Source: Megalobrama amblycephala (lineage: Eukaryota; Chordata; Actinopteri; Cypriniformes; Xenocyprididae). From it: a stretch of DNA of 64,000 bases. The stretch's first letter is position 1; every line of letters starts with the position of its first letter. Below, one piece after another: positions 33,310-62,500 of the stretch. Under the pieces are notes generated by a model. That model was not told the DNA's origin and did not search any database. It saw nothing but the letters and a program-made list of their open reading frames with translations. The translations under genes were made by a program, and so were the position numbers. The stretch lies in contig NC_063044.1 in NCBI RefSeq assembly GCF_018812025.1, positions 71,605,749 through 71,669,748 on the forward strand, given 5' to 3'.

Positions 33310-34010
33310 GGAAATGCTGATAGTGCAAGTAAACAGCCCTCTCAAGAGCTGAACGTGCGCTCCTCGCCCAAACAAACAACGCACAAGTAATGTGTGTTTA
33401 GATTTCAAAAGCTTGAACACAAACCCACATATCACTCAAAACTTATATAGAGCACTGTCTGCTGATCATGTAAGAGATGACGCATCCTCAATCAGCAAAA
33501 CACTCTCATCAGCCACTGAAGCATGAGAAAAAAAAACACCTCACAAACACTTCAGCGAACTTCTTCTGTGCGTTATCAAGCACAAACGACTGTCCCTCTT
33601 CCTTTGAGAAGAGAGACACGAGAATGGAGCTTCCTCAGCAGGAAACGATCACAGCGCATGCCACAGTACTCTCAAGCACTGAGCATGCATGCTCTAACAA
33701 AGGACACGCAAGTCATGTGTGTCATCAAGTATCAAAAATCTATGACACAGATGTGCACACCGCTTGAAACGTTTGGTTAAACAAGCCATTCTTACATTAA
33801 CAGCGTTTCAAAGAAAATGAAAGACGAAAGAGGATGACTTGTTCTCTAGGTGCCCCTTAAGTGCGTTCAGGTTGCACTAGTAGTGATGTCATAGGCTGTC
33901 GCCGGCCAATACGATTACCGTGATTTGATAGTGTTTCAGACACCGGTTCACGCGGAGGCGTTCCCCCATAGCACTTTGACGCAGTGTGAGTTCCCTTTCG
34001 AAAGAGAACC
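33310..34010 (-). mobile_element. DIRS 5' end and gag start fragment
   Basis: Minus strand CVVCLGEERTFSS (33391-33353) matches the DIRS gag motif CVVCLGEEHAQAAL at 41.1 kb. The part to 34010 is non-coding leader ending in GGAGGCGTTCCCCCATAGC and TTCCCTTTCGAAAGAGAACC, matching the terminal sequence near 41665-41710. No other gene of the element is kept. Confidence 0.55.
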
Positions 34011-34423
34011 AGTCATAAGGGTCTGTTTTTTGAAACTGAGATTTATAGATCATCTGATCATCTGCTTTCCATTGATGTATGGTGTGTTAGGATAGGACAA
34101 TATTTGCCCGATACAACTATTTTAAAATCTGGAATCTAAGGATGAAAAAAAATATATATATATTGAGAAAATCAGCTTTAAAGTTGTCTAAATGAAGTCC
34201 TTAGCAATGCATATCCACTCACAAAAATAATTTTGGGATATATTCATGGTAGGAAATTTACAAAAAATCTTCATGGAAGATGATATTTACTTAAGTGTCC
34301 TAATGATTTTTTGCATAAAAGAAAAATCAATAATTTTTGACCCATACAATGTATTGTTGGCTATTGCTACAAATGTACCCATGTGACTTATGACGGGTTT
34401 TGTGCTCCAGGGTCACAAATGTG
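34003..34423. mobile_element. MITE of the GTGACCCTGGACCACAAAACC family, left end lost
   Basis: Shares ACCAGTCATAAGG, CATTGATGTATGGT, TATTGTTGGCTATTGCTACA and the end CCAGGGTCACA with the copy at 38288-38745. The first 25 bp or so are replaced by DIRS terminal sequence, so the DIRS end cut into it or recombined with it. Confidence 0.6.
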
Positions 34424-34779
34424 GTACTGGTAATGTGAGCTAATACCTCTCCAAGATTTTGAACATAAAAGGTATAGATTAAATGTTGGTCTAAAACTGG
34501 TTAGGATAGATGTATCTGAATTTGACATCTTTATAATTGGAGTAATTGTTGCATGTTTTAGACTGTCAGGAACTGTTCTAGTGCTTAGACTCAAATTTAC
34601 AGATACAGAACAACATCTGAACAAACAGTATTTATAACTTTAAAAAAAGAGCTGGCATGACAGCATGAGGAAAGACAGCGGGCCTGAAGTGTTCAATGCT
34701 ATTTTTGCAAGAAGGAACAGGGTCAGAGGACCAGAGGAACTGACATGATGTACCAAAGACAGAAAAATATTTTCTTTGC

Positions 34780-35385
34780 ATTCTTTGCATTATGCTGTGA
34801 GAGAAGTGTTGGCAATGTTTCTTTGTAAAGAAACACTATACACATATAAACTGAAAACATCATATGTATGTTCATGATGTCACCGTTTACACAAATTCAT
34901 GTTTGGTTTTGTTGTTTACAGGGAGAAAATAAAGGTATCCTTTTCAAAAACTTGGACCTTTAAACCTTTTATTCAAATTTTCATGGAAATGAATGATCAA
35001 AACATTGTGCACAAGTTGAAAATGGTGTCGTGTAAACGCCAAAAGTGTGAAAATTCACACCCATCAGTCTAAACTGAGTTCAGAGATGATCTCAGAAGAT
35101 CTCATTTCCTTTTCTTTCTTTAAGCGTGTTTCTTTAATAATCTGTGTGGTCAAACTAACTGAGCTCTCACACTCAGCAGTGACATGTTTCCAGACCTCAA
35201 CAGTGAGATCACACCTCTGAAATACCACAGAAAGCATATCTAAACTGTGAAACTAGACTAAAGATCACGCAAACAGTTCTGAAAACACCAGATCTCAAAG
35301 CCAGAACACAAAGAGGACAAAAGAAAAAGTGTGTTAGTTTGGCCGCACTTTTTAGACATGGAGAAAGCCAAACTTTTATTTGCAT
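34780..35385. repeat. 3'-flank block of gene B (partner of 28110-28620)
   Basis: Direct repeat of 28110-28620. It begins about 700 bp beyond the gene B stop codon and has no coding content. Confidence 0.6.
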
Positions 35386-36079
35386 ATTTAAAGACCCCCT
35401 GTGGTGAAAATCAAGTTTTTAATGTTAAAATCTTGTAACCAATCACCTCAATGTGGGCGGGCTTTAGCATATCATTAACAGTGAGTGGAGGAGTCTTGAG
35501 AGAAGATATGAAAAGATATGAAAAATCATGTAGATTTAGCAATATAGCGGGTGTATGATGTATATTACGATGTTATGATGAACAATATGTCTTTCTCCAC
35601 TGATGTTCTGAGTTTCCCTGGACCCCTGGTTGAGGACCAGTCCCTTATGAAAATTAAACATGGTTTATGATAGTAAAACGTAATAACCATGTTACATCAA
35701 AAATACATCAAATAGCTTTAGCTGTTCTCATAATTAGTGCAAGCTGACAGTTAATTAACTGCTGGAGAAAATACATGATTTAATGAGAATGATGTAAGAG
35801 AGTAAAAGTGTCGTCATTTTCTAGACTTTGTCCAAACCTGCAGCTCTGAATGAATAATAAAGACACTAGCATTAACTGATCAACAAGCAGACAGAAACTA
35901 TACAAAAAACATGCTGAACTGAGAAAAATAGCAATAACTACAAATAAATCAGAGCATCACTTGGGTTTGTTTGTGAACATGTAAAAGACATTGAAAGTAT
36001 TTATAATGGCACTGAATGACACCATTAGGACTCAGTTCTATTAGATTCATATTCTTCTGCTCATGTGGTTTTTGTGTCA
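35386..36079. other. Gene B 3' flank with a MITE end
   Basis: GACCCCCTGTGGTGAAAATC at 35392 and CTGGACCCCTGGTTGAGG at 35618 look like ends of a small DNA element. The remainder is likely gene B 3' UTR and flank; no clear AATAAA was assigned. Confidence 0.35.
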
Positions 36080-53803
<17,724 letters not shown>

Positions 53804-53830
53804 TTTCTGTTTCTGTCAGTCTTTCTCTTC

Positions 53831-53893
53831 ATTATATAGTTACAGCTCCTCCTTTAATCATCATCAGCTCCTCCTGTGGTTGAGAACTTCCTC
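53831..53893 (-). promoter_or_regulatory. Gene B proximal promoter: TATA box, RUNX-like and ETS-like sites
   Basis: The TATATAAT box (53831-53838), AACCACA (53875-53881) and GAGGAAGT (53886-53893) are in the same order and spacing as before gene A. Confidence 0.45.
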
Positions 53894-54587
53894 TGATCTG
53901 AACTGAGTGTTTAGTCCTGACACTAAGATACAGCTCTGCATTTCACTGACAGTCACTAAAGTCGAAGACGAGAAGTGATCAGAAAGATCTTCTGCTGTGA
54001 AACTGTGTTTAATGTGAAAAGCTCTGGAACAGAAAGTGAGCTGAACTGGACAGTGACATCCAGAAACCAACTAACTCCAAATGAAAGGATTGTGTTTGGC
54101 ACTGAACAAAGTGCCGTGAATTAGTGACCAGATTCAGTGATCTCAGAGTCATTTTTGTCATTTACACAATCTTTTTGCATCACATCACTACCACAGTTTT
54201 AAAAGGGTTTGTTATTTTTGTATCTAGGTAACCAAATTATCTAACTAACCACCAACAAGTGAGTACTAAAAGCTATTTTAGTGGAATGCAGAAACATTCA
54301 TACATTCCCAATTTCAAAAATAAAAACATGCTGCTTGAAATTTTGGAAACACTTTACAATACGAGGCTCTATGAATTCATTCATTCTTAACTAATGCACA
54401 GATAATCAAGAGATAATGTATGACTGTATGAAGAAATAAAACATTTATTAATGATTACTACATCAGCAACTAATGAAGATTCTATTTGATTAATAGATTA
54501 AGTAATAAATAAATTATTAATTAAATGTGTCATTGTATTTATTCCTTAATAACACATAGTATTAACTAATATTGTAAATTCATGTGT

Positions 54588-54660
54588 TAAAGGGTTAGTT
54601 CACCCAAAAGTGAAAATTCTGTCATTAATTACTCACCCTCATGCCACAGTGATTTCATGC
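54588..54660. repeat. MITE end fragment (AGGGTTAGTTCACCC type)
   Basis: TTAAAGGGTTAGTTCACCCA followed by AAAATTCTGTCATTAATTAC and ACTCACCCTCATG is the end of one of the commonest cyprinid MITEs. Only one end is present; gene A's flank lacks it. Confidence 0.6.
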
Positions 54661-55555
54661 GATCCGAATCATGATTCGATATGCTGATTTATTGAGGGAA
54701 AAGTCATAGTTAATAGTGAATACATGTTACCTATGCTAAAGTGGTATAGTTATGTTTTGACTTTACTGTTGAGGCACATGACTGTTAATTAACTGATTCA
54801 AAATTAATTAAAAAAAAAACATAACCAATAATATATTACTAGTATAACTCAATAACGTGATATGCTGTATTATCTGCATTTATTATTTATTACTATATGA
54901 ATAATTGTTACGATGTGGTCAGCGGGCATGAAAACAAAACTAAACAGAGCATTGAAACAGGAAATGAAGTAAAGTATGCATACATTATAAATCTGAGTTT
55001 TATTCACATGTGCACCATGAGGCTTTTACTAGGTCAAACGGCTACTAAGTTTGTGAAACCACAAATTCACATCCTTCAGAAGTGAAGCAGTTTAAATGAG
55101 CAGATGCATCAACATCACATTTCATCTACAGCTAGATTCCTCAGAGTAAGATAAATAATCTGTGATGTGTTCACACACAAACAAAATTACTATTTCATAA
55201 AGGTAAATACTCTTTTGGTTAAGCAGCATAATTTCCTAAATTAAATATTAAATATATATAAAAAGATTCTTCTGTTTACTTAAAAGATAATATAAAAGCA
55301 CATTTACTTTTATCCCATAAAATCATAGGGTTTCATTTTTAAAACAGAACTACTGACTAAAAAAGCATCATTTGTTAAATTATAAATTGCCTTTATTGTT
55401 ATCCAAACTGTAATTGTGTAAGTTCATGGAACAACTTATGTTTTTAAGAGTGTACAATTATGAAATAATCACATTTTTCTTTTCTTTTCTTTTTTTACAC
55501 TAGTACTCAGAGTTTGTGTTTGTGAAACCACAGCTGCCTGCGTTAAAACACAATC

Positions 55556-55895
55556 TGTTTCCTCTCTTGATACTGCCAGTGTGTCAGCGTCTTCCTCCCA
55601 GAGCCCTGGCCCAACAGGAAAAAAAGGAGGGGAAGATGGTGAAGACAGGAAAAACTCTCTAAAAACGGCCAAACGAGGAGAGGTTAATTACTTACTGGAT
55701 CATCCTGCAGGCCAGTCTGATGACACTCTGGAGGAGGAAAGACTCATATTGGTAGAGGAACTAAAGAAGAGGACTAAAAATGAGATCCTCATCAGACAGA
55801 AAATGAAAAGAGATTGAGGAAGTGGTGCATATGGTGTCTGAGGTGCTGGAACGATGGCCTGACCCGTTTTTTCCGAATGAGGTAAAAGTAATAGT
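55556..55895 (+). pseudogene. Exon fragment resembling SAMD3-like proteins of fish
   Basis: An open frame gives GEVNYLLDHPAGQSDDTLEE, LEEERLILVEELKKRTKNE and ILIRQKMKR. A one-base shift then gives EEVVHMVSEVLERWPDPFFP, followed by NEG-type end AATGAG|GTAAAA, a possible splice donor. The pattern (charged helix, VKKRNN-like, ERWP) recalls a large fish family annotated as sterile alpha motif domain-containing protein 3-like. The frameshift at about 55815 suggests a pseudo-exon. Family call is tentative. Confidence 0.35.
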
Positions 55896-55900
55896 CTTAA

Positions 55901-56820
55901 AGGTGCCATCGAATTGAAAATTGAATTTACCTCGGCATAGTTGAATAACAAGAGTTCAGTACATGGAAATGACATACAGTGAGTGTCAAACTCCATTGTT
56001 TCCTCCTTCTTATATAAATCTCATTTGTTTAAAAGACCTCTGAAGAACAGGCGAATCTCAACATAACACCGACTGTTACGTAACAGTCGGGATCATTAAT
56101 ATGTACGCCCCCAATATTTGCATATGCCAGCCCATGTTCAAGGCATTAGACAAGGGCAGCCAGTATTAACGTCTGGATCTGTGCACAGCTGAATCATCAG
56201 ACTAGGTAAGCAAGCAAGAACAACAGCGAAAAATGGCAGATGGAGCAATAATAACTGACATGATCCATGATATCATGATATTTTTAGTGATATTTGTAAA
56301 TTGTCTTTCTAAATGTTTCGTTAGCATGTTGCTAATGTACTGTTAAATGTGGTTAAAGTTACCATCGATTCTTACTGTATTCACGGAGACAAGAGCCGTC
56401 GCTATTTTCATTTTTAAACACTTGCAGTCTATATAATTCATAAACACAACTTCATTCTTTATAAATCTCTCCAACAGTGTTTAGCCGAACACTATCAAAA
56501 TTATTCAGAATCGAATGTTTGCAAACATCCACAAAATACATGCCATTCTTACGTGATCTGATATGCTGCATCACCAACTGTTTGTAATGATCCAATTTGA
56601 GAGTTATATTTGCTGTGTGTAAATGCAATGTATTGTATGTGAACTTGTTAGGGGTGAGGAGCACGAGCATGAGCATTTAAAGGCGTACACCGCCGACTCA
56701 GAGCATTTTTTCTCCCACCCAAAAACAAGCAGTTAAAACATGGTATAATAACAAATCTATGGGGTATTTTGAGCTAAACATTCTGGGGACACCTTGTGAA
56801 ATGTCCATTCTATGGCACCT
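55901..56820. mobile_element. TTAA-target MITE with AGGTGCCAT ends
   Basis: Left AGGTGCCATCGAATTG and right, reversed, AGGTGCCATAGAATGG; TTAA at 55897-55900 and 56821-56824. 920 bp, no transposase. TTAA plus AGG-type ends suggest Kolobok or piggyBac. It cut the region just 3' of the SAMD3-like fragment. Confidence 0.7.
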
Positions 56821-56847
56821 TTAACAGGAAGTATTTAGCTGTATGTG

Positions 56848-56995
56848 GACCAGACAAGTAATTTGGCAATATCACTTAATAAAAAAGACCAAGCATCTAC
56901 TCATTCAAATGCACACACCTATAGACTAAACATGTAAATGAATGGCAAGAATTAATTAATGGTCTTCAGTTTTCAGTGGGAAAGGTGTCATTTAA
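56848..56995. repeat. Interspersed repeat, partner of 47021-47190
   Basis: Same blocks and order as 47021-47190, with fewer inserted T residues. Function unknown. Confidence 0.5.
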
Positions 56996-57339
56996 CAATT
57001 TTTTACCCTTTTTTCCACCTTTTTTATTGTCCACATTAATCAAATACAACCAGTATTGCACAAACCATAAAGACCAACATCAACCAAAAAAAAAAAAGAA
57101 ATTTTATATATGCAGTATGTTCTTTATAACATGATGGAGGAAAACAATAAAAAAACAAACAAACATCCAATACATATCAACATATGTTTTCAGTCATGTG
57201 ACTGTCGCGGAGCCCTGGAGGGCAGCCATGTAACTGCAACACAAGCCTGTCAATTTTCCATCTTAAAAGCAAAAATATTGTAAACAAGATGCGAGTTTTG
57301 CACACTAGTGATCCACATACAGCACCTGCAGTGATTTTA

Positions 57340-58335
57340 AATAATAAAAAGTCAAGTCAAGTCACCTTTATTTATATAGCGCTTTTTACAATGCAGATTG
57401 TGTCAAAGCAGCTTTACAGTGATAACTGGTACATTATTTTGGCTGCACAGCAGCTCTTAAAGAAAACGGTGTCATTGTCCATCTTTAATAAATTCAGTAT
57501 TGATTCATTCCGATGTAAGAAACAATAGTTATTAATTTAGTTAATTAATTTAGTAAACAGTGATGTCATCATCCAGCTCAGTTCAGTTCACATACAATAG
57601 TGTCAATGCAGGCAGAATCAAAAGCACTGTTGAATAAATGTCAAGAATACTGTTGAATATCAAATGTCAAGTCAAATGTCAAGTGTCCCCAACTAAGCAA
57701 GCCATAAGGCGACAGCGGCAAGGAACCCAAACTCCATCAGGTGACATCAGGTGGCAAACAAGTGGCAAATAGGTGTTAAGATGGAGAAACGAATGTCTTC
57801 ACAATGGATGATCTAGTTGACTCGATCTCTGCTGATACTTCAGGGCTGCGTTGTGGTCATGTCCAGTTGAGGATCGTATTCATCACGCCGGTATGGACGG
57901 TTTGTTGAGGAACTGTGGCACTGGCTGTCGTGTCGATGATGTCTTCACAATGGATGATCTAGTTGACTCGATCTCTGCTGATACTTCAGGGCTGCGTTGT
58001 GGTCGTATCAAGGCGCAGGTCCTCGGTCTCAGCTGGATACGGCCCGAATCCGGTTGACTACGGTAAACCTCGGGATAAACAGAAAGAACTAATATTAGCG
58101 TAGATGCCATTCTTCTTCTGATGTAACGAGTACATCTGGTGTTATAGGAAGTGTTCCCGGTTCTGGCTGACCTAATTTATGCAGCCTAATAATCCTTTAA
58201 CGGATTTGAAAATATAAATTGATAATGTGTTATGTGTATGCCAGGTTAAAGAGATGTGTTTTTAGTCTAGATTTAAACTGACATAGTGTGTCTGCATCCC
58301 GAACAAGGCTAGGAAGATTGTTCCAGAGAAGGATC
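57340..58335 (-). mobile_element. LINE (L2-type) 3' UTR and last coding block
   Basis: Minus strand: LWNNLPSLVRDADTLCQFKS and RLKTHLFNLAYT (58328-58235) are the last RT-ORF residues. The 3' UTR ends at 57340 with AGCGCTTTTTACAATGCAG and CAAGTCAAGTCACCTTTATT. Within it, a unit of about 70 bp (GTCTTCACAATGGATGATCTAG to GGGCTGCGTTGTGGTC) occurs twice, at 57796 and 57940. Confidence 0.65.
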
Positions 58336-58369
58336 TACCACCTGCAGTTAATTTTGCCACCATTGCCAT

Positions 58370-58660
58370 TTGTATTCTTTATTTAATTGGTCTTCTCTCC
58401 ATTCGTGTAGACAAATTCATTGGCTTCTGTTTATTTATAAAACTCTTACTGGTAAAGCTCCATTATATTTACAGTCCCTTTTAACTGCTTATAATACAGG
58501 TCGTAATCTGCGCTCTAGCAGTTCCTTTAATCTCTGCATACCCAAAGTCCCTACCTCCTTTGGTCGTTGCTCTTTTCAATTTTCTGCTGCATATGATTGG
58601 AATCATCTGCAGCTTAGTTCATTTATATTGTTCTCAATTGACTCACGTGATTAAATAAAG
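58370..58660 (+). mobile_element. LINE RT C-terminal fragment
   Basis: Plus strand: IHWLLFIYKTLTGKAPLYLQ, TAYNTGRNLRSSSSFNL, PTSFGRCSFQFSAAYDWN. These match the C-terminal part of CR1-group/Rex1-type LINE proteins. It stands head to head with the minus-strand LINE end next to it. Confidence 0.65.
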
Positions 58661-58799
58661 GTGACTAAATAAAGCATAATAATAATAGTCAAGATCCATG
58701 TTTGATTTATTGCAGTTCATCACTGAGAAGTGTATTTTGATACACTTAAAATTAAGGCACATTTAAAACACACACTCTGGCCATACAGTATAATACATT

Positions 58800-59070
58800 T
58801 CTGAAAGTGAAAGTGAAGTGACGTGGCCAAGTATGGTGACCCATACTCAGAATTTGTGCTCTGCATTTAACCCATCCAAGTGCACACACACAGCAGTGAA
58901 CACACACACCGTGAACACACACCCATTGCTGCGACGCCCAGGGAGCAGTTGGGGGTACGGTGCCTTGCTCAAGAGTCTCACCTCAGTCGTGGTATTGAGG
59001 GTGGAGAAAGCACTGGATATTCACTCCCCTCACCAACAATCCCTGCCAGACCTGAGAAACAAACAAAAAT
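58800..59070. repeat. SINE-like common teleost repeat
   Basis: GACCCATACTCAGAATTTGT, TGCATTTAACCCATCCAAGT, a CACACA-rich centre, GGTGCCTTGCTCAAGAG and CCTCAGTCGTGGTATTGAGG form a very widespread fish repeat. No coding content. Confidence 0.6.
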
Positions 59071-59985
59071 AAATACTAATAATATTGTAAGCAATGCCTA
59101 ATGTTTAATACATTGGCCAAATGTGTAGCAACAGACATCCAAAATCTAAACAGGAGGCAGGGTAATTGCATTTTTCTTGATATAATTCAACAGTATATGT
59201 ATGTAGGACTTCGCCTATTTATTAGCTCAAGTATAAAGAATTAAGTTACAGGGAATAAGAATCGAATCAACTGTAATTGATTCACTGTAAATGATTCAGA
59301 ATTAATATTTAACACTTCATCAATTATTCGTCCAGTGAAAAATTGAGGTTACCAATTCTGGATAAAATATTATTCTGTGGCCAACAGTAACAATATTTTA
59401 TTATGATTATTATAAGCAAGAGGTAACTTTTAGGATCTTTTGAGTTTAAGACAGTAATTTGATACACAGCACAAGAAACTTGTATATGTGAATACCAAAA
59501 CAAGCTTTATTGACTACTTCTAATGATTACAAGAAACTAAGGCTAAACACACACACACACACACACACACACATTCGCGGAGTTGATATGAGTTATGAAG
59601 AAAGTCCCAAATACTAACTAAACATCGCAACCTGAGGAAAATCACAAAAGCAGAGCTTTGGCTTGATTCTTTAGGTTTAAAGGAGTTTCACCAGTTTCCA
59701 GCAAGAGAGAGAAGTTTGCTTGTACCTGCGTTTGCTCTGACAGCTGAGGTAATCGGGTTGTTCTGCGACTCGTGTGCAGCGGACCCCCGTTCTGGATTGG
59801 CTGTCCTTGAGGTGATGTCTTCTCGGGAAAGCCCTTCGTGGGTTGCGCGGAAGCTTTAACCTCTTAACCTGCGCCCCCCTTTTTGAGTATTTATATGAAA
59901 ATGCACTATCCAAACTTAAATGGTTATAATTCAAGAATGCTTTGGAATACAGACCTAAGATTGGTCTTGTTTTAAAGAAGACACT
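59071..59985. other. Non-coding stretch with a CA microsatellite
   Basis: (CA)n at 59546-59573. TTTAACCTCTTAACCTGCGCC near 59855-59875 looks like the end of another TTAA-type element. No exon for the N-terminus of the Harbinger transposase was found here. Confidence 0.45.
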
Positions 59986-60011
59986 GTGTTATATTTATTT
60001 GTCTTTAACAG

Positions 60012-60901
60012 ATTTCTGGGAACTGGAGAGAGCTTCACCAGCCTGGCCTTCCAGTACCGAGTAGGGAAAAGCACCGTTGCTGAATCTGTCCATATGACTT
60101 GTAGAGCAATTGAGGAGCAAATGATGGCATCACAGTTCCCTAGACCAACAGAGCACATGTGGAGAGCCATAGCGTCCAAATTTTGGGAAAAATGGAACTT
60201 CCCAAACTGCCTAGGTGCTATTGACGGGAAACATGTTACCATCATGTCACCTGCACATTCTGGTAGCTTGTTTTTTAATTACAAGAGAACTTTCTCAATA
60301 GTTCTTCTTGCACTAGCAGATGCAGAGTACAGATTTACATTTGTACAGGTCGGAGACTTCGGCAGAACAAGTGATGGTGGAGTGTTCAGTGGTTCTGCTC
60401 TCGGGAGAGGCATGGAGGCCAAAACTTTGTCTGTCCCTGCTGACTGCTCTTTGCCTGGATCTGGTGTACAAGGCCCAATGCCATACACCATGGTGGGTGA
60501 TGCTGCATTCCCAATGAAAACATATTTGATGAGACCTTTTCCAGGGAACAGAATCCCACGATGGAGACAAATATTCAATTACCGATTGTCACAAGCAAGA
60601 ATGGTTGTAGAATGTGCTTTTGGCATTCTGTCATCCAGATGGAGGGTACTCCATACACGGATCAGCGTGAAGCCAGACAATGCTGACTCTATTGTAACTG
60701 CAGCCTGCATTCTTCACAACTTCCTTACAAACCCATCGGACGATCAAAGGTGGCTGGATGAAGCAGAAGAGAGAGGGGAAGTGCTAGCACCTGCTACAAA
60801 CATGGGTGGAAATAGGGGAAGCTTACGATGTGAGGGAAAAACTTTGCACGTTTTTCAGCTCCCCTGAAGGTAGAGTGTCCTGGCAGGACAATATGGTGTA
60901 G
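60012..60901 (+). pseudogene. PIF/Harbinger transposase, main exon, one late frameshift
   Basis: DDE_Tnp_4-type (HARBI1-like) nuclease. An acceptor TTTAACAG precedes FLGTGESFTSLAFQYRVGKS (HTH part). Catalytic acids: CLGAIDGKHVTI (first Asp), YTMVGDAAFPMKTYL (second Asp), RMVVECAFGILSSRW (Glu). AACILHNFL follows. The frame stays open to 60867, but the usual C-terminal block (VREKLCTFFSSPEGRVSWQD) is in another frame and ends at TAG 60899-60901, so a one-base shift lies near 60825. The N-terminal exon (about 80-100 aa) is missing upstream. Little decayed, so among the youngest coding elements here. Confidence 0.8.
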
Positions 60902-60904
60902 GGT

Positions 60905-61645
60905 TTATTTGCAAGCAAATTTACCAAAGGACATCCTGAAAACCAATTTAATACACTGTTTTAAATTCTGTGTATTGCAAATGGTTCATAGCCTGACTTC
61001 CTGCTTATCTTGAAATCAGCATTTACTTATTATATACGTATGTATCACCTGCTTTTGTTATTTGTGTGCTTGCTATGTGTAATTTAAAAATTGTAAATAA
61101 ATGGTTCCAATTGAATCAATTTGTTTTTTTCTTGAAAAGTACAATGATGCTACAATTTTACACATTGGTTTTATGTAGCCAAAGCCAACACGTTTACTGC
61201 TGAACATTCCAATGTATTAGAAGAAAGTGGCAGACTTTTGAGGTTGTGGTGAACCTATAACTGTAAGTACTTAGACATGTTTTGTATTGAATTTATTATC
61301 TGAATTATATTTATTATATATTACCTTTTGATATTTTTAACATTAGCTCTTACCTCAATGAAAAAGTCTTTTATATGTTGATACACAGAATATCTGACAT
61401 CAAATGCATACATTACCCATCATAAACAGCTTATAGATAATTCATAAATTTATACAGCAAACTTCTTATTAGAGACAATGTAAATGAGCAAACTCTCGAA
61501 AATAGAAAAAATAGATGCAGATCATAGATGTTTATACTGTAGCTATGTGTCTAAGCCTATATTAATCTGTCTATGCAATTTGCCTATCTATATTGAGTTG
61601 TTTGCTCGTGTGCCAGCGAAAGCGTCAAAAACACTATAAAATTAC
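60905..61645. other. Spacer between Harbinger transposase and MADF exon
   Basis: AT-rich, no coding frame recognised. AATAAATGG at 61096 is a possible polyadenylation signal for the transposase. Confidence 0.4.
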
Positions 61646-61649
61646 TTAC

Positions 61650-61803
61650 CATCTGCACCAAGAGCCGCTGCAACTTCATCCCATGCTTTTTCCTTCGCCT
61701 GCAAGTCTTTGTTATAAGAATACGACTACTGTGTGGATCAATAACGAAATCTTGATGTTTCTCAAACTTCCACGTATGAGACGTGTATTTAAAGTCCATT
61801 GTT
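61650..61803 (-). pseudogene. MADF/Myb-like domain exon of the Harbinger element
   Basis: Minus strand: MDFKYTSHTWKFEKHQDFVI, then after a one-base shift LYNKDLQAKEKAWDEVAAAL and donor GATG|GTAAGT. KHxxF...Y..KD..xKEKAWDEVA is the first half of a MADF domain. PIF/Harbinger elements encode such a second DNA-binding protein, here convergent with the transposase 750 bp away. Its later exons would overlap the 60.9-61.6 kb gap; none was recognised. Confidence 0.55.
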
Positions 61804-61863
61804 GTCTTTCGGCCAAAAAGTTTGTTTTTGCACTAGAACTGTAAGTACTTTGACCGCCTGTAA

Positions 61864-62500
61864 AAAATAAATAAATAAATAAAAAAAATGGACACCAATT
61901 GTGCTGTTGCATTTTTAATGTCAATTGCTCAAAACATGATGTCAGTCATCGTTAATGCAAATTTTGGGGAAAATTACTTATATCGTGTCAATACATGTGT
62001 ATTTTGGCCATGATCATTTAGCATTGTCACTTTATTTTTTATACATATTTTTTTTTTAGATTAATATTCTTTCCTAACATACTCCAGTTCTTGTTAAAAC
62101 ACACTAGATGTGCTTATTTTGTGCATTTTGTGCACTTTTTGTGTGAAATCATATTTATTTTGTCCATCAAAGGTGTACTTTCACTTTAATTGAGCGTTAG
62201 CAGCGCAGCAAAAATAGACCCAGCGCCGAAAAGATCGGCGGCACTGCTTGCTTCTGCTCTGCTCCTGCTCCGTGCTGCCGCGCAGCGTCTGCGTGCGGTG
62301 TGAACGCTCTCATATGTTAACATGGACGCCGAAAAAATACGCGCTGCTTCTGCTCTGCTGCCGCTTGCGGTGTGAACCCGGCCTTAGATGGAAAATCAGC
62401 CCCGGTAAAGGATCAGTTCTCAACTTCTTCTTTTCAGCATGACCCAAGCGACTTTTCAGCTTCAACTCCGACTAAACACTTCAACCACTAGCTTGTTCGG
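61864..62500. other. Simple repeat and a GC-rich possible element end
   Basis: (AAAT)n at 61865-61886. From 62190 to 62390 CTGCTTCTGCTCTGCT occurs twice and GTGCGGTGTGAACG / TTGCGGTGTGAACC recur, ending CCCGGCCTTAG, the style of a hAT or Harbinger terminus. Not resolved. Confidence 0.35.

Larger units (their letters stand above)
53804..55540. repeat. 5'-flank block shared with gene A (B copy)
   Basis: Partner of 21959-23535. Shared pieces include TTTCACTGACAGTCACTAAAG (53940), AGCTATTTTAGTGGAATGCAG (54271) and GCACCATGAGGCTTTTACTAG (55013). Extra DNA in B includes 54588-54660. Confidence 0.65.
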
